DNA of 54,394 bases from Acidobacteriota bacterium (GCA_018268835.1 JAFDVU010000026.1:1-54394), one strand, 5' to 3'; positions 7,305-17,682 are shown, numbered from the stretch's first letter. The notes: generated from the sequence alone by a model not told the origin. Numbers and translations: made by a program.

Positions 7305-9025
7305 TTCCAACGTATTTGATCCCACTGGCCAACCATCTGTGGCAATCCACCGTCTTTGCCGCTACGACGGGATTGCTCTGCTTCGCGTTGCGAAAACACC
7401 AGGCTTCCATACGCTATTGGCTGTGGCTGGCGGCGTCCGTGAAGTTTCTGGTTCCGCTTTCGCTGCTGATCGATCTCGGCAGCCGGATCAAAGCGCTGTC
7501 GGTTCCCTCGGTCGCCCCCACCCCCCTCTCGTCCATGGTGAGGGACTTCAGCCAGCCGTTCACATTGCCGGTTCCGGCGCCCCTGCTGGAACGCGTGCCG
7601 AACGCACCGAGCCCGATTCCGGCCGTGCTGTTCGCCATCTGGATATGCGGTTCTGCCGCCAGCGCCTTCTGGTGGTTGTGCTCATGGCTGCGCATGCGGG
7701 CGGCGGTGCGCACCGCTTCGCCGCTGGAAACGGACCTCCCTCCCGGCATCGAGCCCGTGAGAGTAATGAAGTCTTCGGTGCTTGTCGAGCCATGCGTTTT
7801 CGGCATTTTCGATCCTGTGCTTCTGGTGCCCGACGGCATTACCGAGCATCTCACCCACGAACAACTGGAGACGATCTTCCTGCATGAGATCTGTCACGTT
7901 CGCCGCCGCGACAACTTAGCCGCTGCCGTCCATATGACGATGGAAACTCTGTTCTGGTTTTATCCCCTGGCTTATTGGATCGGGCGCCGGTTGCTGAACG
8001 AACGCGAGAGTGCCTGCGACGAAGAAGTGCTGCGCATCATCCCCAAACCGGAAGCCTATGCGCGCGGGATTCTCGCAGTCTGCAGGCTCGGGGTGCGGGT
8101 GGCGCCGGTTTGCGCCGCCGGGGTCGCGGGCTCCGGCCTCAGGAAACGAATCGACTCGATCATGGGGCGCCGTGTCGATATCCGACTGGGTTTGGGACGG
8201 AAGTTGCTGGTGGCTGCCGCGCTGGCTGTGGCAATGGTTGGACCGTTCCTGGCGGGCGTGTTGTTCGTCAGGGCGGGCAGCGCTCAAACGCAGGGTGCCG
8301 TTGCCGGCGTTTCACCATTCGGGGTGGCATCTGTCAGGCGGAACCGGAGCGGCGAGCGGAACAGCGGGTTCAGGAGATTCGTGGGAGGCGTGTTGAATGC
8401 CAGAAACATCACGCTCAAAATGTTAATTACCTTCGCCTATGACTTACCCGAGGACCGCGTCCTGCAGGGCCCGGCGTGGCTCGATTCCGAGAGATACGAC
8501 GTCCTCGCGAAACCGGATCAGGGCGGCGGCCAGGCTGTCGATCAATCGATGGGTGCAATGCGTCTCCGCACACAGGCGCTCCTGGCGGATCGTTTCAAGG
8601 TGATACTTCACAAGGAGACGAGGCGGTTGCCGATCTTCAGGCTGCTGGTAGACAAGGACGGCCCCAGTCATCTCCAACCGGCCAAGGGCACCGCACCGGA
8701 TTTGTTTACCAACGGACACCACGTCACGTGTCAGGCAGCCTCGATGGCGTTCTTCGCCAGGAATTTCCTCACGGGACAACTTGGAGGGCCGGTTTTGGAC
8801 GAAACCGGCATCGTGGGGAATTTCGATTTCTCGCTGGACTGGGGTCCCGATGACATCTCGCCGCGAAGGCCGCCCGACGGCGGCGAACTGCCTGCGGCTC
8901 CGGATCCGACGGGCCCTTCCTTGTTCACCGCCCTCAGGCAGCAACTCGGCCTCAAGGTGGAAGCGGGCAAAGGCCCGGTGGAAGTCCTGGTTATCGACCA
9001 CGCGGAGAAGGCCTCGAAGAATTAG
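7301..9025 (+). CDS. BlaR1-type M56 membrane peptidase fused to a TIGR03435 domain
   Basis: A 574-residue protein in two parts. Residues 1 to about 320 form an M56 peptidase/sensor: several membrane spans, the zinc motif HEICH at residues 195-199 inside FLHEICHVRRRDNL, and the downstream NERESACDEEVL that supplies the third ligand. A further span near residue 305 leads outside. From about residue 335 the sequence matches the TIGR03435 pattern of acidobacterial secreted proteins (F.VASVRRN, LITFAYDLPEDRVLQGPAWLDSERYDV-like core, LLADRFKVILHKETR, TGIVGNFDFSLDW). In BlaR1 the extracellular part is a penicillin-binding sensor. Here that sensor is replaced by TIGR03435, whose ligand is unknown. 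Translationally coupled to the BlaI repressor. Confidence 0.88.
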   Translation: MIPTYLIPLANHLWQSTVFAATTGLLCFALRKHQASIRYWLWLAASVKFLVPLSLLIDLGSRIKALSVPSVAPTPLSSMVRDFSQPFTLPVPAPLLERVPNAPSPIPAVLFAIWICGSAASAFWWLCSWLRMRAAVRTASPLETDLPPGIEPVRVMKSSVLVEPCVFGIFDPVLLVPDGITEHLTHEQLETIFLHEICHVRRRDNLAAAVHMTMETLFWFYPLAYWIGRRLLNERESACDEEVLRIIPKPEAYARGILAVCRLGVRVAPVCAAGVAGSGLRKRIDSIMGRRVDIRLGLGRKLLVAAALAVAMVGPFLAGVLFVRAGSAQTQGAVAGVSPFGVASVRRNRSGERNSGFRRFVGGVLNARNITLKMLITFAYDLPEDRVLQGPAWLDSERYDVLAKPDQGGGQAVDQSMGAMRLRTQALLADRFKVILHKETRRLPIFRLLVDKDGPSHLQPAKGTAPDLFTNGHHVTCQAASMAFFARNFLTGQLGGPVLDETGIVGNFDFSLDWGPDDISPRRPPDGGELPAAPDPTGPSLFTALRQQLGLKVEAGKGPVEVLVIDHAEKASKN

Positions 9026-9044
9026 AATCGCGCGCCCGGCAAGG

Positions 9045-9082
9045 CAAAAAAAGAAAGCGCCGGCAACAGGATTTGCCGGCGC
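9045..9082 (-). terminator. Rho-independent terminator of glgC-eno-gpmA
   Basis: A ten-base-pair stem (9057-9066 with 9073-9082, sequence GCGCCGGCAA and its complement) closes a six-base loop. On the minus strand it is followed by TTTCTTTTTTTG (9056-9045). This lies 15 bases after the gpmA stop and is a textbook intrinsic terminator for the leftward operon. On the plus strand no U-run follows, so it would not terminate the M56 gene well. The same stem sequence recurs at 23148-23172. Confidence 0.85.
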
Positions 9083-9097
9083 CTCCGAGCTGCCGAA

Positions 9098-11154
<2,057 letters not shown>

Positions 11155-11197
11155 TCAGTTGTTCGCGATCAGCGCTCCACGCGGGCTGACCGCCTGG

Positions 11198-12403
11198 TTA
11201 TGCCACCACGGTGATTCCACCCTCGGTGACGGTATGACCGTTGGCGCGATCCACGTCCGGATCGAATCCGATGACACTCGAATCCGGCACTTTCACGCCT
11301 GTATTGATGATTGCCCGCCGGATGCGGCTATAGCGTCCAATCTCCGCACCGGGCAACAGGATCGAGTACTCTACTTCACAATAACTGTTTACGCGAACGC
11401 CCGGGGAAAGCACGCAGTGCATCACCCTTCCGCCGCTGACGATGCACCCGGCGCTGACCACGCTATCCACCGCGATGCCCATGCGCCGCCCTTCCTGCGC
11501 GAATACGAACTTGGCCGGCGGTTGTTGCGTGACCTTGGTGCGAATGGGCCAGCGCGTGTCGTACAGGTTGAATTCCGGGGTCACCGACACCAGGTCCATG
11601 TTGGCTTCGTAATAGGCGTCGAGAGTGCCGACGTCGCGCCAGTAGCGAGCCTGTTTGGCGTTCATGTCGCGGAAGTCGTAGGCCACGACACGGGCCTTGC
11701 CGAGCAGGCGCGGGATCACGTCCTTGCCGAAATCGTGGCTCGAGCCGGGATCCTCGGCATCCTCGTGGAGCGCGCGCACCAGCACTTCCGGCTGGAACAG
11801 GTAGATTCCCATCGACGCACTCACCATGGAGGCATCGAACCGCGAGGGGAAGGGGTGCCCGTGCTGCGGTTTCTCTTCGAAATCGGTCACCGTGAAATCT
11901 TCGGCGATCTGCACCACGCCGAGGCGGGTCGCGTCCGCGGGCGGCGCCTGAATCGTCGCGATGGTGACTTCGGCCCGGTTCGCGCGGTGCCACTCCACCA
12001 TCTCGCGGTAGTCCATTTTGTAAATGTGGTCGCCCGCCAGGATCAGAACCTCTTTGGGATCCTCCGCCTCGATGCTCTGGAAGTTCTGGAACACCGCGTC
12101 CGCCGTGCCCTGGTACCAGTCCCCGTGGACGCGCTTCATGGGCGCCAGAGCCTCAATGTATTCACCGAGTTCGGGGGAGAGAATGTTCCAGCCGTCGCGG
12201 ACGTGGCGGGTCAATTCCAGGCTCTTATACTGTGTCAGGATAAAAACCCGGCGCACGTCGGAGTTGATGCAGTTGGAGAGGGTGAAATCGATAATCCGGT
12301 AAGCGCCGCCGAACGGTACGGCCGGTTTGGCCGTATCGCGGGTCAGAGGATGAAGGCGTTCACCGGCCCCTCCCGCGAGCAGGATTGCCAGAACGTTTTG
12401 CAT
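11198..12403 (-). CDS. glgC: Glucose-1-phosphate adenylyltransferase
   Basis: A 401-residue enzyme making ADP-glucose from ATP and glucose-1-phosphate, the committed step of bacterial glycogen synthesis. The nucleotide-binding LAGGAGERLHPLTRDTAKPAVPFGG opens the protein, followed by FTLSNCINSDV, WYQGTADAVFQN, ILAGDHIYKMDY and the C-terminal left-handed beta-helix repeats (sequence around VNSYCEVEYSILLPG). ATG 12403 has AGGAAG about eight bases before it. It is the first gene of a glgC-eno-gpmA group, mixing carbon storage with lower glycolysis. It diverges from rpsU. Confidence 0.95.
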   Translation of the reverse strand: MQNVLAILLAGGAGERLHPLTRDTAKPAVPFGGAYRIIDFTLSNCINSDVRRVFILTQYKSLELTRHVRDGWNILSPELGEYIEALAPMKRVHGDWYQGTADAVFQNFQSIEAEDPKEVLILAGDHIYKMDYREMVEWHRANRAEVTIATIQAPPADATRLGVVQIAEDFTVTDFEEKPQHGHPFPSRFDASMVSASMGIYLFQPEVLVRALHEDAEDPGSSHDFGKDVIPRLLGKARVVAYDFRDMNAKQARYWRDVGTLDAYYEANMDLVSVTPEFNLYDTRWPIRTKVTQQPPAKFVFAQEGRRMGIAVDSVVSAGCIVSGGRVMHCVLSPGVRVNSYCEVEYSILLPGAEIGRYSRIRRAIINTGVKVPDSSVIGFDPDVDRANGHTVTEGGITVVA

Positions 12404-12478
12404 CAGCCTAACTTCCTGAAAATAAAGGATTTTTTAACCATGCCGGCGAAGCACGGGGCTACCATCGAAAATTTGCTC

Positions 12479-12506
12479 TTGACAATCCTGTTCAACTCCA
12501 TATGAT
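12479..12506 (+). promoter_or_regulatory. Strong sigma70-type promoter of rpsU
   Basis: TTGACA at 12479-12484 is a perfect -35. TATGAT at 12501-12506 matches the -10 at five of six positions, with a 16-base spacer. The predicted start near 12513 leaves a leader of about 120 bases before rpsU, long for this gene-dense window. A GGGT...ACCC hairpin lies at 12573-12588 within the leader. Confidence 0.75.
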
Positions 12507-12635
12507 ATCAGTACCTCTTGTGTGAAGTGTAGGAATTTAAACGGGGTTGCGCCGTTGACGCGCTGGTTGACAGGGTCTCGGAGAACCCGGACATTCGCAT
12601 AGGGAATCCAGGTACGAGCAGGGAGGTGCATTCGT

Positions 12636-12833
12636 TTGGCGGAAGTTAGGCTTCAGGAGGGCGAAACGCTGGAAAACGCCCTTCGCCGCTTCAAGCGTAA
12701 GGTTCAACAGGAAGACATCATCAAAGAAGTGAAACGTCATTCCTTCTACCTGAAGCCGGGCGAGAAGCTCCGGGTCAAGCAAGCGCTGGCCCGCAAACGA
12801 AACCGGAAGAAGTCACGCCGGGAGATCGAGTAA
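12636..12833 (+). CDS. rpsU: Small ribosomal subunit protein S21
   Basis: A 65-residue, very basic protein of the 30S subunit. The sequence AEVRLQEGETLENALRRFKRKVQQEDIIKEVKRHSFYLKPGEKLRVKQ... matches S21 throughout: the N-terminal V.v.e.E.le.AlrrFkr, then a Lys/Arg-rich tail (RKRNRKKSRRE). The start is TTG 12636 with a strong GGGAGG ribosome site nine bases upstream. No other start fits. It is transcribed from the TTGACA/TATGAT promoter at 12479. A zinc-ribbon gene follows on the same strand. Confidence 0.95.
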   Translation: MAEVRLQEGETLENALRRFKRKVQQEDIIKEVKRHSFYLKPGEKLRVKQALARKRNRKKSRREIE

Positions 12834-12844
12834 GGTACCAGGTC

Positions 12845-12865
12845 GCGGGGTCATAAAAGCCCCGC
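12845..12865 (+). terminator. Weak hairpin after rpsU
   Basis: GCGGGG (12845-12850) pairs with CCCCGC (12860-12865) around a nine-base A-rich loop, 12 bases after the rpsU stop. No U-run follows, so it may be an attenuator or mRNA end-stabiliser rather than a full terminator, leaving the zinc-ribbon gene partly cotranscribed. Confidence 0.35.
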
Positions 12866-12904
12866 CGGGCCACATCCATATCAAAGTCGATAACGGGTTC
12901 ACGT

Positions 12905-13210
12905 ATGCCGGAATTCCAGGACCGCGTCCTCAAGTGCGTCGATTGCGGAGCAGATTTCGTATTCACAGCGGGAGAACAGCACTTCTTCCACGACAAGAAT
13001 TTCAAGAACGAGCCTAAGCGCTGCAAGGCCTGCAAGACCAAGCGCCAGGGCTCCGGCGGTGGCGGCGGTGGCTTTGCCAAGTCCGAGACCATGACCACGT
13101 GCTCGCAATGTGGCCGGGAAACCACCGTTCCGTTCAAACCGACCCAGGGCCGCCCCGTGTATTGCCGGGAGTGCTTTCTGAGCCGGAAAGCGAGTGGCGC
13201 CAGCGCGTAG
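12905..13210 (+). CDS. CxxC-x17-CxxC zinc-ribbon protein
   Basis: A 101-residue protein with two Cys4-type zinc ribbons separated by a Gly-rich linker (residues about 49-57). The first has CVDCGADF...CKACKTKR, the second CSQCGRETTVPFKPTQGRPVYCRECF. The second half fits the CxxC-x17-CxxC family, and the first resembles the zf-trcl domain. Such proteins are common in acidobacteria and deltaproteobacteria, often beside translation or cold-shock genes, and probably bind nucleic acid or ribosomes. That role is inference. It lies 71 bases after rpsU. ATG 12905 has no clear ribosome site. Confidence 0.75.
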   Translation: MPEFQDRVLKCVDCGADFVFTAGEQHFFHDKNFKNEPKRCKACKTKRQGSGGGGGGFAKSETMTTCSQCGRETTVPFKPTQGRPVYCRECFLSRKASGASA

Positions 13211-13288
13211 TCTGTCAGGTTCCCATCTTTCGGGCAGTCTCGCCGCAGCTCTGCCCTGAACAACCTTCCCTCCAGGCTTTGGCCGGTG

Positions 13289-13310
13289 GGCCGGGGCTGA
13301 CGCCCCGGCC
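13289..13310. repeat. REP-like hairpin GGCCGGGGC-TGAC-GCCCCGGCC
   Basis: A perfect nine-base-pair stem with a TGAC loop in the 152-base space between the zinc-ribbon gene and the methyltransferase. Its GGGCTGA(A/C)G-type centre is shared with the hairpin at 27568-27582. It has no U-run and is symmetrical, so it may be a dispersed palindromic repeat or a factor-dependent end. Confidence 0.4.
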
Positions 13311-13350
13311 CCGCTGCCGGGGGTAGTGTGCCCGCGACTCCGCTGCGTGG

Positions 13351-13356
13351 CACAAT
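13351..13356 (+). promoter_or_regulatory. -10-like CACAAT before the LCM methyltransferase
   Basis: CACAAT (four of six -10 matches) lies six bases before the ATG at 13363. The start has no Shine-Dalgarno sequence, which fits a leaderless message. No good -35 is present. Confidence 0.3.
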
Positions 13357-13362
13357 AGCGGG

Positions 13363-14220
13363 ATGGCCGGCGGCAATTCTGAAATCTCCCACGTCAGCGA
13401 CACCGCGCTCATGGTGGCGGCGGCGCGGGCGCGCGAAACCGCGCGGCCGGACGGCCTGGTTCGCGACCCGTATGCCGACCGCCTGGCGGGCGAACGCGGC
13501 CACGCGATCCTGGACGCCAGCCCGCGCGGCGATATCCTGACCTTCGGGGTGGGGATGCGCAGCCGCTTCCTCGACGACCTGCTGCTCGAACTCCTCGCCG
13601 AGGACCGCCTCGATACCGTGCTGCTGCTCGGCGCCGGGCTCGATACGCGGCCGTGGCGGCTGGACCTGCCGCCGCAACTGCTCTGGATCGAAGCCGATTT
13701 CCCCGGCATGCTGGACTACAAGAGCGCGATCCTGACCGACGCGCCGCGCTGCCGTCTGGAACGGCGTCCGGGCGACCTCACCGATCCGGCCGCACGCGCA
13801 GCGGCCTTCGCCGGCACCGGTCCGCGCACCCTGCTCATCACCGAGGGCCTGCTCATGTACCTGCCGGCGGAAGCGGTGGAAGGCATCGCCTCCGATGCGG
13901 CCGCCGCCCAGGTGGGCTACTGGATCATGGACCTGACCTCCGACGCGTTCTCTTCCCGGATCACTCAACAGGACCAGGCCATCGAGAACGTGCGCGCCCG
14001 GACCGCGATCAAAGGGTCCGCGATGCAGGCGGCGATCGAGCGCCACGGCTGGCGCGGCATGCGGCTGCGCAGCTACACGCGCGACGTGATGTCGATCGCC
14101 GGAGCGCGCATCGCGGCTATGATGGAGGCGCGCGCCGCAGCGGGGTTGCCGCGCATGGAACCGGCGCCGGCGGACGATCCGAGTGGAGTGCACGTCTTCA
14201 GCCGCGCCACTACGGGCTGA
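13363..14220 (+). CDS. SAM-dependent methyltransferase, LCM/TIGR00027 family
   Basis: A 285-residue class I methyltransferase of the leucine carboxyl methyltransferase (PF04072) branch. It begins SEISHVSDTALMVAAARARET, as TIGR00027 proteins do. The SAM site is VLLLGAGLDTRPWRL (about residues 86-100), followed by the acidic IEADFPGMLDYKSAIL and LITEGLLMYLP, also diagnostic. Members methylate carboxyl or hydroxyl groups of small molecules or proteins; the substrate here is not evident. Its end overlaps the convergent arginase-fold gene by 11 bases. Confidence 0.85.
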   Translation: MAGGNSEISHVSDTALMVAAARARETARPDGLVRDPYADRLAGERGHAILDASPRGDILTFGVGMRSRFLDDLLLELLAEDRLDTVLLLGAGLDTRPWRLDLPPQLLWIEADFPGMLDYKSAILTDAPRCRLERRPGDLTDPAARAAAFAGTGPRTLLITEGLLMYLPAEAVEGIASDAAAAQVGYWIMDLTSDAFSSRITQQDQAIENVRARTAIKGSAMQAAIERHGWRGMRLRSYTRDVMSIAGARIAAMMEARAAAGLPRMEPAPADDPSGVHVFSRATTG

Positions 14221-14992
14221 TCGCGATGCCGAAGCCGAAGCGCAGCAGGCGGCGCAGCGTGGCCGTGTCGCCGGACCGCGGCACGTACTCGGTCAGGCTC
14301 ATCCCGGCGATTTCGTGCCGCGCGCGCAGTGATACCAGTGCGGCGATCAGCGCATCCGGATCCAGGCCTCCGGGCACGGGATAGACACTGTCGGGAAAGC
14401 GCGTGCCGTCCAGCACGTCGTAATCCACGTGGAGGTAGAGCGGGTCGCCGGGCGCCAGTCCGTCACAGTGGTCGAGCACCGCGATGCCGTGGCGCGCGAT
14501 GTAGTCGTTCTCCGCGGAGCCGGTGTCGCGCAGTCCGGCGAAAACCACCTGACCGGGAGAGAGCGGCAGCGGCACCAGGCAGGCGAGCGATGGCGGACCT
14601 TCTCCGAGCAGAGTGCGCAGCACCATCCCGTGAAAGTTGGCCGAGGGGGAGGATGCCGGCGTGTTGAGGTCGGCATGCGCGTCGAACCAGATCACGCGCA
14701 GACGTCCGCCGCGCCAGAGGTTGAGCGCCGCAATGACGGCCAGTTCGCCACCGCAATCGGCGCCGAAGTGGTACACCGGTCCGCGGACTCCCCCCAGATG
14801 TTCGGCCACGGCGCGCGCGTGCGCGGCAATGGCGCGCAGGTTGCGCACGCCCTCCTCGGCAACGCCGGTGGCCAGCAGCGGCGCGGGGACCACGTCGGCG
14901 TCGGGAAGCAGGTCGCGCAGCGGCGGCCACGCCTCCTCCAGGCGATTGCCCGGAGGCGCGCCGTGGGAGTGCGGAATCAGCAGGACGATCAT
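14210..14992 (-). CDS. Arginase-fold (ureohydrolase) family protein
   Basis: A 260-residue protein of the arginase/agmatinase/formimidoylglutamase fold. Manganese ligands are visible as FDAHADLN (D104, H106, D108) and LHVDYDVLDG (D190, D192). The first metal motif, GGDHS in classical arginases, is GADCGG here, so the usual histidine is Cys80. From memory this GGDC variant exists in a subgroup of uncharacterised arginase-family proteins, so loss of activity is not certain. The reaction would be hydrolysis of a guanidino or formimino group. ATG 14992 is preceded by an AAGG sequence. The 3' end overlaps the methyltransferase gene by 11 bases. Confidence 0.7.
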   Translation of the reverse strand: MIVLLIPHSHGAPPGNRLEEAWPPLRDLLPDADVVPAPLLATGVAEEGVRNLRAIAAHARAVAEHLGGVRGPVYHFGADCGGELAVIAALNLWRGGRLRVIWFDAHADLNTPASSPSANFHGMVLRTLLGEGPPSLACLVPLPLSPGQVVFAGLRDTGSAENDYIARHGIAVLDHCDGLAPGDPLYLHVDYDVLDGTRFPDSVYPVPGGLDPDALIAALVSLRARHEIAGMSLTEYVPRSGDTATLRRLLRFGFGIAISP

Positions 14993-15034
14993 CCTTGGCC
15001 GCTTCTATTATCCGCGTGCCGGGCGCCAATGCGT

Positions 15035-15040
15035 CAAAAT
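15035..15040 (+). promoter_or_regulatory. -10-like CAAAAT before ptrB
   Basis: CAAAAT (four of six -10 matches) ends six bases before the ATG at 15047. This supports that ATG over the in-frame one at 15029, which lies upstream of the element. The -35 region is poor. Confidence 0.3.
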
Positions 15041-15046
15041 GGACGT

Positions 15047-17146
15047 ATGCGCGCCGTTCGTTTCGTCACGCTGCTGACGTCCGCCCTCATGACACTGTAT
15101 TCGCAAACACCTACCCCTCCCTCCGCGCCGCGCCACGATCATCGCGACGCGCGGCACGGTGAGACTGTCATTGACCCGTACTTCTGGATGCGCGAGAAGT
15201 CCAACCCCGAAGTCGTCCGGTACCTGGAAAGCGAGAACGCCTACACCCAGGCGATGACCGCGAACCTGAAGCCGTTCGAGGACAAGCTGTACCAGGAGAT
15301 GCTGGGCCGCATCAAGCAGACCGATCTCGACGTGCCGGTGCGGCGCGGCGACTACCTGTACTACGCGCGCACCGAGCAAGGGAAGCAGTACCCGATCCGC
15401 TGCCGGCGTAAGGGCGGCATGCAGGCGCCGGAAGAGATCGTGCTCGATCCCAACGAGATGGCGAGGACCCACAAGTTCGTCGGGATCGGGCGCATGGCAT
15501 ACTCCGACGACGGCAACCTGCTGGCCTACACGGTGGATTTCACCGGCTTTCGCCAGTTCGAACTGCATGTAAAGGACCTGCGCAGCGGCGCGACCCTGCC
15601 CGATACCACGGAGCGGGTCACGGCGGTCGAGTTCGCGGCCGACAACCGGACACTGTTCGTGGTGACCGAGGACGCGGTCACCAAGCGCAGCGACAAACTG
15701 TGGCGCCACGTGCTCGGGACCGCCGCCTTCGAACCGGTGTACGAGGAGAAGGACGAACTCTACGATATCGGGCTCGGCAAAACGCGCGACCGGCAGTTCC
15801 TGCTGCTCGGCATAGAAGCCAAGGACACCAGCGAAATGCGCTACCTGCGCGCGGACCGTCCGCGGGACGGCTTCGCGGTGATGGCGCCGCGGCGCTCCGG
15901 GCACCGCTACTACGCCGACCATCGCGAGGGACTGTTCTACATCCGCACCAACCGCGACGGGATCAATTTTTCGGTGGCGACCGCGCCCGAAGCGGATCCC
16001 GCGGAGAAAAACTGGCAGGTCTGGCTGCCGCACCGAAAGGACGTGCTGCTCAACGATATCGACCTGTTCCGCGATTTCGCGGTGGCGGTGGAGCGGTCCG
16101 AAGCGGTGGATCGCCTGCGCATCTACCGCTTCGCCGGCAAGGCGTGGAGCGAGATCGCGTTTCCCGAGACGGTGTACTCGGCGTTCCCCGGCGGCACCGT
16201 GGAGTTCGCCTCGCCGACCTATCGCTACAACTACCAGAGCTTCATCACGCCCTCCAGCATTTACGATTACGACGTGGCCACCGGCAAGTCCACGCTGCTC
16301 AAGCGGCAGGAAGTGCTTGGGGGCTACGATCCGGCGCAGTACGCCAGCGAGCGCCTCTGGGCGACGGCGCGCGACGGCACGAAGGTGCCGGTGTCCATCG
16401 TGTATAAGAAAGGCTTCGTGCGCGACGGGAGCCACCCGCTGTTCCTCTACGCCTACGGTTCCTACGGGTTCGGCACGCCGGCCACGTTTTCGAGTAACCG
16501 CCTGAGCCTGCTCGACCGCGGGATGGCCTTCGCGATCGCCCAGATCCGCGGCGGCGACGAGATGGGCTGGCAGTGGCGGCTGGACGGCATGCTCATGAAG
16601 AAGAAGAACACGTTCTTCGACTTCGTGGACAGCGCCGAATTCCTGGTGAAGGAGAAGTGGACGTCGAAGGACCGGTTGGTGATCGAAGGCGGCAGCGCGG
16701 GCGGCCTGTTGATGGGCGCGGTGGTGAACCTGCGGCCGGACCTGTTCAAGGCGGTGCACCTCGCGGTGCCGTTCGTGGATGTGATGAACACCATGATGGA
16801 CGCCACCCTGCCGCTGACCGTGGGCGAATATCTGGAATGGGGCAACCCCAACGACGAGGCCGCGTATGCCTACATGAAGTCTTACAGCCCCTACGACAAC
16901 CTGGAAAAGCGCGCCTACCCGGCCATGCTCGTGACCACGAGTTTCAACGATAGTCAGGTGATGTATTGGGAGCCGGCCAAGTACGTGGCGCGGCTGCGCA
17001 CGCTGAAAACGGACTCGAATCCGCTGCTGCTCAAGATCAAGATGGATCCGGCCGGGCACGGAGGCGCCTCCGGGCGCTACGACCGTCTGCACGACCAGGC
17101 CTTCGAGTATGCCTGGATGCTCTCCCAGGTAGGGATCAGGGAATAG
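15047..17146 (+). CDS. ptrB: Oligopeptidase B / prolyl oligopeptidase family serine peptidase (S9A)
   Basis: A 699-residue S9 peptidase with a seven-bladed propeller followed by an alpha/beta-hydrolase domain. It cuts short peptides, typically after basic residues for oligopeptidase B. The N-terminal DPYFWMREKSNPEVVRYLESENAY and KYQEMLGRIKQTDLDVPVRRGDYLYYARTEQGKQYP-like segments are typical of PtrB. The catalytic serine is S550 in EGGSAGGLLMG, Asp is in SFNDSQVMYWEP and His in GHGGASGR. The first 20 residues look like a signal peptide, placing it in the periplasm, whereas E. coli PtrB is cytosolic. ATG 15047 was chosen for that and for the -10-like hexamer six bases upstream. The open frame extends 200 codons further but is antisense to the arginase gene. 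Confidence 0.9.
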   Translation: MRAVRFVTLLTSALMTLYSQTPTPPSAPRHDHRDARHGETVIDPYFWMREKSNPEVVRYLESENAYTQAMTANLKPFEDKLYQEMLGRIKQTDLDVPVRRGDYLYYARTEQGKQYPIRCRRKGGMQAPEEIVLDPNEMARTHKFVGIGRMAYSDDGNLLAYTVDFTGFRQFELHVKDLRSGATLPDTTERVTAVEFAADNRTLFVVTEDAVTKRSDKLWRHVLGTAAFEPVYEEKDELYDIGLGKTRDRQFLLLGIEAKDTSEMRYLRADRPRDGFAVMAPRRSGHRYYADHREGLFYIRTNRDGINFSVATAPEADPAEKNWQVWLPHRKDVLLNDIDLFRDFAVAVERSEAVDRLRIYRFAGKAWSEIAFPETVYSAFPGGTVEFASPTYRYNYQSFITPSSIYDYDVATGKSTLLKRQEVLGGYDPAQYASERLWATARDGTKVPVSIVYKKGFVRDGSHPLFLYAYGSYGFGTPATFSSNRLSLLDRGMAFAIAQIRGGDEMGWQWRLDGMLMKKKNTFFDFVDSAEFLVKEKWTSKDRLVIEGGSAGGLLMGAVVNLRPDLFKAVHLAVPFVDVMNTMMDATLPLTVGEYLEWGNPNDEAAYAYMKSYSPYDNLEKRAYPAMLVTTSFNDSQVMYWEPAKYVARLRTLKTDSNPLLLKIKMDPAGHGGASGRYDRLHDQAFEYAWMLSQVGIRE

Positions 17147-17159
17147 GGGGAAATCCGGC

Positions 17160-17588
17160 CTATACCGCCGGTCTTAGCGGCCGGTAGCGGCGGCGGGCGC
17201 GCGCGCCGATCAACTCCGCGACGTCTTCGAGAAGGCTGGGCAGATCTTCGGTGTGCACGCTCATCAGCGGGTCGGGGGCGTGGAACGGGGTCTCGCCGTC
17301 GTCGGCGGAGGAACTTACGACCGCGGTCGCCGGACGGTACTCCTTGACCCGCGCGTAGGCGAGGATATCGGAGCTGAACCGCTGATCGGTAAGCACCAGT
17401 TCGTAACGTCCCGCGTCCAGCTTGAACATCGCTTCGGCCGGAGATGCGGCGACATCCACGTCATACCCGCCTGCTTGCAGAATGGTCTGCAGGGCCAGCC
17501 TCGGTGCCAGGTCGCCGTGAATCAGCAGGACTCGCGCCAACCCCAAATTCTGGCCGGGGTCTTTCGGGCGCGGCAAAGTGGAGGGCAT
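17160..17588 (-). CDS. Stand-alone receiver-like protein lacking the conserved lysine
   Basis: A 142-residue protein built like a CheY receiver: a first strand VLLIHGD, the putative phospho-acceptor in LVLTDQRF, and a fourth strand TAVVSSSADD. The conserved Lys-Pro at the end of the fifth strand is absent; the region reads PLMSVHTEDL. The acidic pocket is also reduced. This suggests a degenerate receiver working by protein binding instead of phosphorylation. No histidine kinase or output domain is adjacent. ATG 17588; a TATAAG hexamer lies ten bases upstream. Convergent with ptrB, 13 bases apart. Confidence 0.6.
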   Translation of the reverse strand: MPSTLPRPKDPGQNLGLARVLLIHGDLAPRLALQTILQAGGYDVDVAASPAEAMFKLDAGRYELVLTDQRFSSDILAYARVKEYRPATAVVSSSADDGETPFHAPDPLMSVHTEDLPSLLEDVAELIGARARRRYRPLRPAV

Positions 17589-17682
17589 GTCGAATCCACT
17601 TATACTGTACTCGAAACTTGCGTATTTTCAGCCTTTTTTTCGATTCTTTACCAATGGGTGGTGAAATGCCCCATGGAATGGC

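Noticed and set aside
12567..12572. Second TTGACA in the rpsU leader
   Set aside because: No -10 of quality lies 16-18 bases downstream; the upstream TTGACA/TATGAT pair is far better.
15008..17092. 694-codon open frame antisense to ptrB
   Set aside because: Composition is His/Arg/Val-rich with no motif, while the opposite strand encodes a complete S9 peptidase with all catalytic residues.
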